Notes under the pieces: model-generated | What the model was told of the DNA's origin: nothing | What the model saw: only the letters and a program-made list of their open reading frames with translations | The model's database searches: none | Program-made: the position numbers and the translations under genes | Shown here: positions 7,125 through 16,388 of the stretch, in pieces | Numbering within the stretch: the stretch's first letter is position 1 | Layout: every line of letters begins with the position of its first letter | Source: a virus | IMG/VR virus record: IMGVR_UViG_3300037847_006635 | Location: 1-47,155 of that record | DNA: 47,155 bases | Reading direction: 5' to 3' (one strand)

Positions 7125-8206
7125 TGGATTTGATCGTAGAAGCTCCCGTTAACGCATTGTCATTTGGCAATGTTACATATAATTTCTTGCGTCAATTTTG
7201 GCGCAAGAATATTAATGTTTTGTGGTATCCACTTGGTGGCAACGCAGATTTTGGTGTTTTTGATAAAATAGATCCAGAATTTAAAAATTGGTTAGAAACA
7301 TCTGTTAGAAAAGCAAACAGTTCTATAGATAAGGATATGCCTACATTCAAAATGTGGCACATTAATGGGTCTCAAACAAGAATAAGCTCCAAACAAACAT
7401 TATATAGTTTTTATGAGTTAGATGAACCAACACCAACCGAAATAAATTTAGTAAAATTACAAGATAAATGTATTTTTTCCAGTAAATATGCTGAACAAAA
7501 ATTTTTAAATGCTGGTTGTAAGAATGTTACATCCATACCAATTGGTTTTGATGAGGATTTAAGCAAAACAAATAAAAAATATTTAGGTGATGATATAGTC
7601 CATTTTGGTTTAATGGGTAAATACGAAAAAAGAAAGCACACTAAAAAAATTGTACAACTTTGGGCTAAAAAATTTGGCAACAATCCAAAATTTCAGTTGA
7701 GTTTGTGTATTACAAACCAATTTATCAAACCAGAGGACATGAATAAATTAATTTGGGATATGTTTGAGGGTAAAAAGTACAACAATATTAACATATTGCC
7801 ATTTTTAAAGAGTAATTCTGAAGTGAATGAATATTTAAATGCAATTGATGTTGATTTAAGCGGTTTAAGTGGCGCTGAAGGCTGGAATTTACCAGCATTT
7901 AATTCCTCTTGTTTGGGTAAATGGAGTATTGTTTTAAATGCTACATCTCATAAAGATTGGGCTAATGATAAAAACTCTATACTCGTGGAACCGAATGGTA
8001 AAGAACCTGTTTATGACCAAATGTTTTTCCAAAAAGGTGTTGAATACAATCAAGGCAACATTTATACATGGGATAGCGATGAAGTTTCAGATGCTATGGA
8101 CAAAAGTGTGACACTAAAGGGACAAAATAACACACTTGGTGAAAAATTAAAAGAAGATTTTTCTTACAGTAGCTCTGTAGACCGCATACTTAAGGCAATT
8201 GTATAA
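7124..8206 (+). CDS. Glycosyltransferase, GT-B fold
   Basis: A 360-residue GT-B glycosyltransferase. The N-terminal domain begins LIVEAPVNALSFGNVTYNFL. The hinge and donor domain show HFGLMGKYEKRKHTKKIV and then SGLSGAEGWNLPAFNSSCLG, which is the family 4-like donor site with Glu in the E-G-W-x-L-P turn. It is joined to the SSB stop by TAATG. An enzyme of this kind between SSB and a small heat-shock gene is unusual. Its position in a replication operon makes modification of phage DNA bases one option, with virion or host-surface glycosylation another. There is no signal peptide, so it acts in the cytoplasm. Confidence 0.75.
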   Translation: MDLIVEAPVNALSFGNVTYNFLRQFWRKNINVLWYPLGGNADFGVFDKIDPEFKNWLETSVRKANSSIDKDMPTFKMWHINGSQTRISSKQTLYSFYELDEPTPTEINLVKLQDKCIFSSKYAEQKFLNAGCKNVTSIPIGFDEDLSKTNKKYLGDDIVHFGLMGKYEKRKHTKKIVQLWAKKFGNNPKFQLSLCITNQFIKPEDMNKLIWDMFEGKKYNNINILPFLKSNSEVNEYLNAIDVDLSGLSGAEGWNLPAFNSSCLGKWSIVLNATSHKDWANDKNSILVEPNGKEPVYDQMFFQKGVEYNQGNIYTWDSDEVSDAMDKSVTLKGQNNTLGEKLKEDFSYSSSVDRILKAIV

Positions 8207-8243
8207 ATTGTGTAAATGGTATGGCACTTGCAATAGTAAAAAT

Positions 8244-8561
8244 ATGTATTATTCACTATTAAACTTAATTACAGATTCTCTAGGAGAATATAACGGTGGT
8301 TTAGGCCACGACAGCGTATCATCTAAAGGTGATGTTTATGTTGCTAAAGTAGTTTTACCTGGTATTAAGAAAAAACAAATATCAATCAAAACAAATCAAG
8401 ATTACCTAAGAGTAAATGTTGATGACAAACTACATCAAAAAATTAAATTAGCTAATTTAGTTGATACTAGCAGTATAAAATCAAAGCTTGAGGATGGTAT
8501 TCTAGAAATCACTTTGCCTAAAAAAGAGGTTTCTGAATCAATTGATATCAAAATTGAGTGA
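8244..8561 (+). CDS. Small heat-shock protein, Hsp20/alpha-crystallin family
   Basis: A 105-residue protein from the ATG at 8244; a TTG at 8199 would add 15 residues that do not look like the family. It has the alpha-crystallin sandwich: GDVYVAKVVLPGIKKKQISI, DYLRVNVDD, and the strong final motif LEDGILEITLPKKE. Small heat-shock proteins hold unfolded proteins, and phage copies are thought to help folding or assembly of virion proteins. The N-terminal arm is short (about 25 residues). A GTGTAA string at 8210-8215 lies 28 bases upstream, farther than the other copies. The stop overlaps the next start (TGATG). Confidence 0.88.
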   Translation: MYYSLLNLITDSLGEYNGGLGHDSVSSKGDVYVAKVVLPGIKKKQISIKTNQDYLRVNVDDKLHQKIKLANLVDTSSIKSKLEDGILEITLPKKEVSESIDIKIE

Positions 8562-8971
8562 TGCCACTTTATTTATATGAAAATATATCCACTGGAGAGG
8601 TTGTAGAGGTCCTACAAGGCATGAAGGACGTCCACGAATATCACGGTGAGGATGGGACAGAGAAAGGGGCTTGGAGGCGTATTTTTACAAATCCTGGCCT
8701 ATCTTTCGATGCCTCAATAGACCCTTTTAGTCAAAAAGACTTTATTCAAAAAACAAGGGATAAAAATGACACATATGGCAACCTACAAGACAGAGCCGCT
8801 GAAGCATCTGAACAAAGAGCAGCTAAATTAGGTTATGATCCAGTCAAACAAAAATATTACGAAAACTACGCTAAAGAAAGAGGTGGTAAAATGCACCCTC
8901 GACAAATGAAAGAAAAACAAAAGAAACTTATTGATAAAGCCGCAAAAAAAGGTATCAATATAGAATTATAA
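8561..8971 (+). CDS. FmdB-like phage protein without zinc cysteines
   Basis: A 136-residue protein. Its start, MPLYLYENISTGEVVEVLQGM, matches the layout of FmdB-type zinc-ribbon proteins (MPTYEYRC...). The CxxC knuckles are replaced by non-cysteine residues, and there is no cysteine in the whole protein. The middle part, WRRIFTNPGLSFDASIDPFSQKDF, and a Lys/Gln-rich helical tail complete it. From memory, related phage proteins occur in marine myoviruses; their role is unknown. It is the last gene of the plus-strand operon and ends 14 bases before the convergent tail-tip gene. No terminator hairpin is visible in that gap, only A/T-rich sequence. Confidence 0.55.
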   Translation: MPLYLYENISTGEVVEVLQGMKDVHEYHGEDGTEKGAWRRIFTNPGLSFDASIDPFSQKDFIQKTRDKNDTYGNLQDRAAEASEQRAAKLGYDPVKQKYYENYAKERGGKMHPRQMKEKQKKLIDKAAKKGINIEL

Positions 8972-8985
8972 AAAATTTAAAAAAA

Positions 8986-11900
8986 TTACCCTCCTGCTGA
9001 TTTAGTCGCTATCTGAAAGAAAATAACATCATCGGGATTAAACGTATTTGTATTTACTTCTATCTCCGCTATACTTACTCTATCAGAATCTAATAAACTT
9101 TGTAAACTTTGTTGGTCAGAACCAATAAAACCAGGGTTGGCTGCTATATTATTATCTGGAACTGCCCTAACTTCTTCTACCGATGGAGTGCTGTTAAAGC
9201 TCTTAATTCTGCAACCACTAACGATACAATTAGGCCAATCAATAACTCTATTTTCTAATGGAGAAACAGAAGAGCCATTTGCAGCCATAACGACCGTTAT
9301 TGTTTGTTTACCATTAAAAGCTCTAATTGTTCCAAAATCAGTGTTTACTATGGTCGGTGAAGCTGAAGATCTTTCACCACTTATTGTTGCAAAAACCGTA
9401 AAGGTCACAAACATAACGTCTAAATCTGATTTAAAACCAGCTCCAGTTTCAATATTAGTCATTCTATAAACATTTGCTATATCATCAGTTGCCCCAGATA
9501 TTCTTCCACTTATAGGTATAGAAAAAGTTTCCAAAAAGTTTTCTTTATCAAATTTAAATTCTAAATTGCTAGATGTTGCTCCACCATCTACACCACCATT
9601 ATTAAAATTCAAGCTACTTAATTTAGCTCCAGTAATTACATAATTAAAACTATTATATACAAGACCTGTTCCCGCTATATCCATATCAGCAGGTTCTTCA
9701 TCAACGGTATTAGGGGGCAAATCTTGGGTCCTCCTAAAATTTCTATCATCATAATAGTTTTCTCCACTAAAATTAATTATATAACTTTCGTTTTCATTTA
9801 AAAAACTTTTTAAATTAACTTTATCAGATCCAACCTCCCCTGTAACAAATGTAGAAACTAAATTAGAGAAAGAGAAACTACAATCAGAAGGAAAAACTTC
9901 TTTTTTATAAACTGGATATTGTTTACCTAATGAATAAACATTTCTTCTTTGTATAGGTATATCTATGGAAAAGTTTTGTATATTTTGAGAATTAATTAAA
10001 AATTCTCTAACATCTGGATCTGCAGTGGTAATGTTAATATGTGTTTTATAATATGGATAAAAACCACCACTTGCTGTTGTTTTATTTGATTTTAAATAAG
10101 GCTGGAGTGTATTATATGCCGCACCCTTACCCGTGCTATCAACATGACTAAATCTAGTTCCTTTACCAGTTGGCATGTTTCCAAGTTTTGCTGATATCGT
10201 TTGTTGTTGTTGGCTACCTGTTAATTGTATCGCTGGATTTGAAACTACATATTCTCCAGTTTTTTTAATAAATAAATCTTTTAATATAACAGAGCCTGTT
10301 GTAATTTGGCTATTGTGAGGTATTTCAAATCTTTTATCAGTGCCTCTAAAAAGTAAAGGCAGATCAGTAGCAGAATAAATTCCAGTATAGAAAAAATCCC
10401 TAGCTCCAGTTGAAGATCCACTGAAAATAGGTTGAGTTCCCAGAAACGCACTTGATGGTTCTGTGCCACCACCATAAATACTTCTACCTATATAAAACAT
10501 TACATTTGGAATAGAATCAACCAATATTAAATTACCACTATGGTTTATTAATGTATCCCCCGATACCTGTGTCAAAGGTTGAGGACCAACATTAGTTACC
10601 CCTTGCATAGGTAATGGTAATGCGTGAGTGCCCGTGCCACCTAAATTAAATCCATAACCACTAATACCAGTAAATGGCATAATATGATTTCCGTCAACAA
10701 TTTGAGTTAAACCTCCGTTTGGCGCCGGGCTTTCATGAAAAGCTCTTAATGCAAAAGATATTCCTCCAGTTGGGCCAAATGGATTTTTAGTTAATACTCC
10801 AGTGCCAGGTTTGTATGGGGTAGCAAAATTATAATTTGTTTGATGAGGAAAAAAGTTTGGCTCTAGTCCGGTTCCAAATATTTGACTAGTCTCATGAGTA
10901 AGATTAAATCCAGACACTATATAACAAGGAGGTCCTCCAGTTGGATTAGCTGATCCTGTTTTTACAAAACTAATTCTAACATTATTACCTCCAGTTATTG
11001 CAGTTGTTACCCAGTGACCAGTATATGAATTTAATTGAGATGTATTTAATGCTGCAACCGAATGTGCTCCACCACCCCCAGTTATTGAAAAACCTGTTGC
11101 TCTAATACTTTGTGTTTCATCGGTTTCATGAACCAAATTAAAACAAAAACCACTTGGCACCATAAGTTCTCTTACTCCCGTTGTTCTATAGGTTCCACTT
11201 ATTACATAAACAGCCAAATCCCTAAATCCAGTTGGTGATAAAGCAAAAGCATTTCCTATATCTGCCACCACTAAAGATTTCCCGCTAGGAGTAAATCCAG
11301 CGTCTATATTTGTAAAAGGTGGCTCGGCACGATCTCTATCTCCATGTAACGGTAATTGACCACCAAACTTTGATATAAAACCAAGAAATCCTGTAGCTTT
11401 ATGTGATCCAGAATCTTTAGGTGCTTTTAGCGCCTCTTTAAATCTATTGTTACTTCCCATATTTTTATCGGTATCCATGTTATCAAATAAATTTGCATAC
11501 GCTATGTTTTGATCTGGGTCTACATTTTCTATTCTTACTTTTTCAGCTAAAATATTACTACAAGTATATTGATACTCGCTTTCTAATAATCCTCCGACTG
11601 ATTGATTTATTGAAACATTAGATAAGAACGCGTTTCCAAAAGCTAAAATATCTTTACCGCTTATATCGGTCATGTTATTAATCAGTTGCGAATGGCCCCT
11701 ACTTTCTGCTGCTCCTGGGAAAACATCTTGATTTTTTTGATCACTGAAAAACATATAAAAATTTCTATCTTTATTTGTATCAGACATTTTTCCACCACTA
11801 AAAAAGTCAGTAAACAATCCATCCATATTTTCATATTTAGATATTGTAAGTGCTACCTCTGGTGCTCTAACATAATTAGAGTCTATGTATTCTTTATCGC

Positions 11901-12084
11901 CAAGCTCTCCCTCTCTTTTATTATCTATTGAAAAAGCAAAATTAGCAGATTGGACATTTTCTACCAAATCAATACCACTACCACTATTAGATAAGTGAGA
12001 AAAAGCATCTTCATCTGTTTTAAAAATAGCTATATTTTCAAAACTGATTGTGGGTCTTCTATGATTTATTTCTCCGTGTGCCAT
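8986..12084 (-). CDS. Large tail-tip protein built on a tail-tube-like fold
   Basis: A 1032-residue structural protein. The N-terminal part (NVQSANFAFSIDNKREGELG then APEVALTISKYENMDGLF) matches the pattern of the tail-tube protein at 23032-24264. A second copy of that pattern appears near residue 700 (NIQNFSIDIPIQRRNVYSLG). Between the two halves lies a large Thr/Gly-rich beta segment of roughly 500 residues. It holds loose repeats such as SGFCFNLVHETDETQ, SGFNLTHETSQ and SGYGFNLGGTGTH. The insert may form a surface-exposed, possibly sugar-binding domain. Position after the tape measure and distal-tail genes puts it at the tail tip. It starts 2 bases after the previous stop with an AAGGA ribosome site. 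The tube relation is by eye. Confidence 0.6.
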   Translation of the reverse strand: MAHGEINHRRPTISFENIAIFKTDEDAFSHLSNSGSGIDLVENVQSANFAFSIDNKREGELGDKEYIDSNYVRAPEVALTISKYENMDGLFTDFFSGGKMSDTNKDRNFYMFFSDQKNQDVFPGAAESRGHSQLINNMTDISGKDILAFGNAFLSNVSINQSVGGLLESEYQYTCSNILAEKVRIENVDPDQNIAYANLFDNMDTDKNMGSNNRFKEALKAPKDSGSHKATGFLGFISKFGGQLPLHGDRDRAEPPFTNIDAGFTPSGKSLVVADIGNAFALSPTGFRDLAVYVISGTYRTTGVRELMVPSGFCFNLVHETDETQSIRATGFSITGGGGAHSVAALNTSQLNSYTGHWVTTAITGGNNVRISFVKTGSANPTGGPPCYIVSGFNLTHETSQIFGTGLEPNFFPHQTNYNFATPYKPGTGVLTKNPFGPTGGISFALRAFHESPAPNGGLTQIVDGNHIMPFTGISGYGFNLGGTGTHALPLPMQGVTNVGPQPLTQVSGDTLINHSGNLILVDSIPNVMFYIGRSIYGGGTEPSSAFLGTQPIFSGSSTGARDFFYTGIYSATDLPLLFRGTDKRFEIPHNSQITTGSVILKDLFIKKTGEYVVSNPAIQLTGSQQQQTISAKLGNMPTGKGTRFSHVDSTGKGAAYNTLQPYLKSNKTTASGGFYPYYKTHINITTADPDVREFLINSQNIQNFSIDIPIQRRNVYSLGKQYPVYKKEVFPSDCSFSFSNLVSTFVTGEVGSDKVNLKSFLNENESYIINFSGENYYDDRNFRRTQDLPPNTVDEEPADMDIAGTGLVYNSFNYVITGAKLSSLNFNNGGVDGGATSSNLEFKFDKENFLETFSIPISGRISGATDDIANVYRMTNIETGAGFKSDLDVMFVTFTVFATISGERSSASPTIVNTDFGTIRAFNGKQTITVVMAANGSSVSPLENRVIDWPNCIVSGCRIKSFNSTPSVEEVRAVPDNNIAANPGFIGSDQQSLQSLLDSDRVSIAEIEVNTNTFNPDDVIFFQIATKSAGG

Positions 12085-12086
12085 TT

Positions 12087-15000
12087 TTAAAATCCTTGGT
12101 TTCCTATTGGTTGTACAACTTCAGTAAAGGTTGCTTTTATAGTGTGAGAGTCAAAGTGGTTAAATGTATGAGACCAGTTATCACAATAAAATTGTCTGTT
12201 TTCGTTTATGATGTCATCACCATAATAATACACAAAAGATTTATAACCCATATGTGTCTCTAAAAAATGTAACATCGCATATGTTTCTTTATCGCTTCTG
12301 TTCGTAAATGTTAATTGAAGATTTTGTAAACTATTTTGATTTCTACCTATATTTGGTGCATCCTTAAACGAACCTCTAAAATTATTAAATCTGTTTGAAT
12401 GGTCTACAGATATTACAACTTGATTATCTGGTTTAAAGAAAAATGTTCTGGTTAAATCTGAAACTATACCAGTTTTAGTTGCTATCCCTCTAATTTGGCG
12501 AGCGTCCCCAGTTGTTGCAGATACTATTTGTCTATAAACTATTTGTTGTCCTGCTGTTGTAGCGCTCTCTTCAGAACTCATACCATATAAACCGTTACCC
12601 CCACTAAATTCAAGACCCGTAAGACCAGTAATACTTACAAAGCAACCACTAAATCTACCAGTGTTAGGATGAAACTCATTAGTCACCAACCTTGCTTGAC
12701 CTGTTTGTCCAGAAGCTTTTAAAACTACTCCGGTTAAAGAGTCACCTGTAAAACTGTAACCACGATATTCATTCGTGGGTAAAACCTCCGACATTTCATC
12801 AAATATTGATACATCTAATCTTCGATCAAGTGTATTTCCGCTTGCGTCCTCTCTGATTCTTAAAATAGTGGTATCTGCAAAAGTTCCAAAGTCTCCTTGA
12901 AAATCTATAGAGTTACTAGTAAACACAGGATTCTCTGTACAATAAAAATAGTTTTCATAAGCATTTCCATTCAATTGATTATGTGGATCATTTCCACCAC
13001 TAATTATATCAAATTTTTTCAATAATCTTGCGTTTTCTGGATGTCCACCAGTTCCCCTAAATGCGGCGTCAACCACCCTACCTTGATCATCAAAAGAAAA
13101 CTGTCTTCTTGCTGGAAAATAATCTGTGGCATAACCACTTTGAATAATACCTTTTCCCTCTGCTCCAAATCTATCTTCAAAAGATTCTGTATTGTCTGGT
13201 AATAATGTGTCTGGACCAAATGGGTGTGCGTTTGTAATAACTTGTTTGTTATCCGTAGCATTAAAAGATCCTGCAGATGTTGTAAAGGAGCTATCATGAT
13301 TTCCTGCACTAGGAAAATTCGCTCTTAAAACTCTAAAAATCGTAGGACTAATTACCGATAGCACGGGCTTGTCTGTAATCTCTAAAGTCTCTCCAATTGT
13401 AGATTCTCCTGGCACATTTAAATTACCTATTCCTCTAGTTGAGACAATATCTCCAACTAATAAACTATGGGGTTCTACAGTCTCTATAGTTAATCCATCA
13501 TCCTCATCGCTATACTCAACTTCGCCAAGTATCTGTATAACTCTTTCAATTGGTAAGTTTTGATTATTAAATCTTTGTTGTACGATTGGTTTGTCTTGCA
13601 CAAAACACATACCATTACCCAAAGCTGCTGAATTTCTAGTGTTCTTTAAATTTAAAGTTAGTTCGTAAATATCAAAAGTTGATAAAGGTTTTAAGGCAAA
13701 ACTTTCTATAGAAGACCCACTAAAATTTCTATAGATTCCAGTTTGAAAATCCATCATACTAAAATCTTCTAATGTATCAAAATTTATAACATCATTACTA
13801 CCACTAAAAGCCGATAATCCAGTTAATGGACCAGATGATTTTTTTTGTATTTTTCTTAAAAGATTTTGAATAGTTTCTTCTTTTGCTAAATATTTTAAAC
13901 TTAAATTAGCCTCTATATTGTTTAAACCTTGAGGTCTAGTATTTGCTATATAATCCCCACCAAACCAATTTGAGTTATTTGCTCTAAACGATACACTTGA
14001 ACCATAAACAGGCGTAAATTTTTCTATCCCACCAGACACAAAAGTACTTGGGTGAACATAATCAAAATGTTTTTCATTTAAAGGATCTAGTGTTTGATAA
14101 TACTCATTAATATAGTTTTCAAAACCCGCTCTTTCTGCCTCGTTTAAGGCATTAAAGTTTCTAGCCCCACTTGTTTTTTCATCGAAGAATGATCCAACAT
14201 CTAAATCTCCTCTATACGTATCTCCTGGAATTTGACCGCGTTGTGTACGTATCCCTCTACCTGTGGATATAATAAGTTCGGATATTGTTCCATTAAAACC
14301 GTTTGGACCAAAACTACTATTAGCATTTCCTAAGAAAGTTATTCTTTGACCACGAGCGCCACCAGTTGGAATAAAACCAGTTCCACTATGACCCAATGTA
14401 AATCCTCCACCTTGTTGTTGATTTAATAAACTTGAATAAGGTAATTTTTCAATAACTAAATTTCTAAACTCTACAGCTGCTGAAGTTTTATTTTGATTAG
14501 TGGAATCACTTGTTATAAGATTTAGATCGAAGAAGTGTTTACTATCAGCCGCACCAGTTGCGAAATCTCTAAAAATAAAATGAAAAGGTGCAAACGTTGT
14601 TTGAGAAGGTAAAAACCTAGCTTTAAATTGATTGTCTGCTATATCTATTTGAACTTTTGCTTTATTCAAAGCGCCTGGATTCTGCACTCTCATTTCCCCA
14701 CTCATAAAATAAGAAGCCCCATGTTCAAAACCTCTAACTTCGCTGTTTGAATTATTTCCGAATCTTACGGTACAAAATACTCTATCAAATGGATCTGAAT
14801 TGCTTGCAGTTACTGATATTCTAAAAGCATCTCCACCTCCATCATCTGTTTGGACTATACCTGTTCCAGTTATAAGTCCTCCGGCTTGAGTAAAATCACC
14901 ATTAGTAAAAAATTTATTTAATTGCATACCCCCAGGAGCCAAAAGTTCATTATTGCTTGCTGTGCCGCCACCTGTAGTTTCTATTCCTCTAAAATTTTTC

Positions 15001-16388
15001 TTACCTGTTGTGAAAAAATCATCTACAAAAAGCGCGTTTTCAAAAAGGGTGTTTCGTACTGGAATAATTGTAGGTTTTGATCCAGTAGCAAGTCCAGCAA
15101 AATTAGTAAATTCTCCAGACACTCCTGTTTCATGAGCGTTTCCACTAAATTTAGCGTTTGAAGATTGTAATAATTGTCTAAATCTATCAACCTTTAATCC
15201 TGCCCCAGGAAATTGTAGTTCAGCATATCCAGTTGACACTAAACCTGTCGAAACTGCTCCACCATTTTGATCTATACCTAAAGGATGAACAAAAGCAGAA
15301 AACAAATGATTCTTTTTTGCTGTTAAAGCTTGCCCCGTTATAGTAGCTCCATTAGTTCCTATACCAGTTTTATTTTCATAAAAAAATGTAGCTACACCAT
15401 CTATTTCACCCAAGGAAACATCATCAATAAAATCAAATAATTTTCCTCCTATAAATTCATTTACTTTAAATTGACTTGAGTTAGATGACTCTCCAAGAGT
15501 TGAATTTGTTCCAACTTGGTTTTGTGGATTTATTGCTCCATCTGTATAATCAAAGTTATCAAAACTTACCATGGAATATATCTCAAATCCATTAATTGAA
15601 TATATGCCTTTTGGTATATGATTTAAACTAGAACTTTCCCTGCTTTCGTTATCAAAATGCATAACAGAACCACTAAATAAAGCTGCAGGTCTATTATCTT
15701 TAGTTATAATTTCTCCACCACTAACTAATATTGGAAGTGTTTGTGTTCCTGTTGATATTATACTAGTTGCGGTTGTTTTTTGATTGTATCCAGTATAAGT
15801 GTTTACATCTATTCCTTGAGAAAAAATACCTGGCTCTGGTGCGCTTGGACCAGATCCGTCCTCATAAAAACTAACCTTTCTTTGATCGAACCAATCTATT
15901 ATAACAGCGTTTTGATCTTCTAACGGCGTTTCTTGTCCCGGAGCGGATCCCCCATCAATTGACTCAGTTGCAAAATAAGGATTAACTAAAAATTCTTCTA
16001 AAGTAACATCCCAACTCCCAATGGCTTCTCTAAAGGAAATAGAAGTTGCATTTACAAAATTTCCTGTTACTCTAGATTGTTTGGATATTGTTCCGTTTTC
16101 ATCAAAATGAAGAACCCCAACTTGCATTCCTTCAGTAAATCTAAAGAAACCCCCATCAGCTACAACAGTTCCACCTATTAAAGACCCAATAGATCCACAA
16201 AGTACTGGAAGAGCTTCACGACCACCAGTTTTAGCTATTCTACAACAGGCTCCAGTATAGTCTGGAATAATCTTTCTAAAACCATAAACGTGAGAAGATA
16301 AATTACTTAAATGATCTGGTAGAACATTAAGTCTTTTTTCTGCTATAATATTATTTTTATTATAATTAAATTTTTCTTGAAAACTCAT
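12087..16388 (-). CDS. Distal tail / tail-fibre-type protein with LamG-like modules
   Basis: A 1433-residue protein. Residues around 35-60 (IIPDYTGACCRIAKTGG) and the segment VIIDWFDQ resemble the YTG-R and WYDQ signatures of ABFB/LamG-like modules, which also occur in the protein at 43246-44511. A later stretch, FLGNANSSFGPNGFNGTISELIIS, looks like a concanavalin-type strand. The last 90 residues (LTFTNRSDKETYAMLHFLETHMGYKSF, then YGDDIINENRQFYCDNWSHTFN) match a domain that, from memory, ends many phage minor tail proteins. A host-binding or tail-tip role is likely. It is joined to the tape-measure stop by TAATG and has a Gly/Ser/Thr-rich, AGA-biased composition. Confidence 0.6.
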   Translation of the reverse strand: MSFQEKFNYNKNNIIAEKRLNVLPDHLSNLSSHVYGFRKIIPDYTGACCRIAKTGGREALPVLCGSIGSLIGGTVVADGGFFRFTEGMQVGVLHFDENGTISKQSRVTGNFVNATSISFREAIGSWDVTLEEFLVNPYFATESIDGGSAPGQETPLEDQNAVIIDWFDQRKVSFYEDGSGPSAPEPGIFSQGIDVNTYTGYNQKTTATSIISTGTQTLPILVSGGEIITKDNRPAALFSGSVMHFDNESRESSSLNHIPKGIYSINGFEIYSMVSFDNFDYTDGAINPQNQVGTNSTLGESSNSSQFKVNEFIGGKLFDFIDDVSLGEIDGVATFFYENKTGIGTNGATITGQALTAKKNHLFSAFVHPLGIDQNGGAVSTGLVSTGYAELQFPGAGLKVDRFRQLLQSSNAKFSGNAHETGVSGEFTNFAGLATGSKPTIIPVRNTLFENALFVDDFFTTGKKNFRGIETTGGGTASNNELLAPGGMQLNKFFTNGDFTQAGGLITGTGIVQTDDGGGDAFRISVTASNSDPFDRVFCTVRFGNNSNSEVRGFEHGASYFMSGEMRVQNPGALNKAKVQIDIADNQFKARFLPSQTTFAPFHFIFRDFATGAADSKHFFDLNLITSDSTNQNKTSAAVEFRNLVIEKLPYSSLLNQQQGGGFTLGHSGTGFIPTGGARGQRITFLGNANSSFGPNGFNGTISELIISTGRGIRTQRGQIPGDTYRGDLDVGSFFDEKTSGARNFNALNEAERAGFENYINEYYQTLDPLNEKHFDYVHPSTFVSGGIEKFTPVYGSSVSFRANNSNWFGGDYIANTRPQGLNNIEANLSLKYLAKEETIQNLLRKIQKKSSGPLTGLSAFSGSNDVINFDTLEDFSMMDFQTGIYRNFSGSSIESFALKPLSTFDIYELTLNLKNTRNSAALGNGMCFVQDKPIVQQRFNNQNLPIERVIQILGEVEYSDEDDGLTIETVEPHSLLVGDIVSTRGIGNLNVPGESTIGETLEITDKPVLSVISPTIFRVLRANFPSAGNHDSSFTTSAGSFNATDNKQVITNAHPFGPDTLLPDNTESFEDRFGAEGKGIIQSGYATDYFPARRQFSFDDQGRVVDAAFRGTGGHPENARLLKKFDIISGGNDPHNQLNGNAYENYFYCTENPVFTSNSIDFQGDFGTFADTTILRIREDASGNTLDRRLDVSIFDEMSEVLPTNEYRGYSFTGDSLTGVVLKASGQTGQARLVTNEFHPNTGRFSGCFVSITGLTGLEFSGGNGLYGMSSEESATTAGQQIVYRQIVSATTGDARQIRGIATKTGIVSDLTRTFFFKPDNQVVISVDHSNRFNNFRGSFKDAPNIGRNQNSLQNLQLTFTNRSDKETYAMLHFLETHMGYKSFVYYYGDDIINENRQFYCDNWSHTFNHFDSHTIKATFTEVVQPIGNQGF

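Noticed and set aside
8199-8243. TTG-started extension of Hsp20
   Set aside because: The extra 15 residues do not fit the family and overlap the previous gene; the ATG at 8244 is better.
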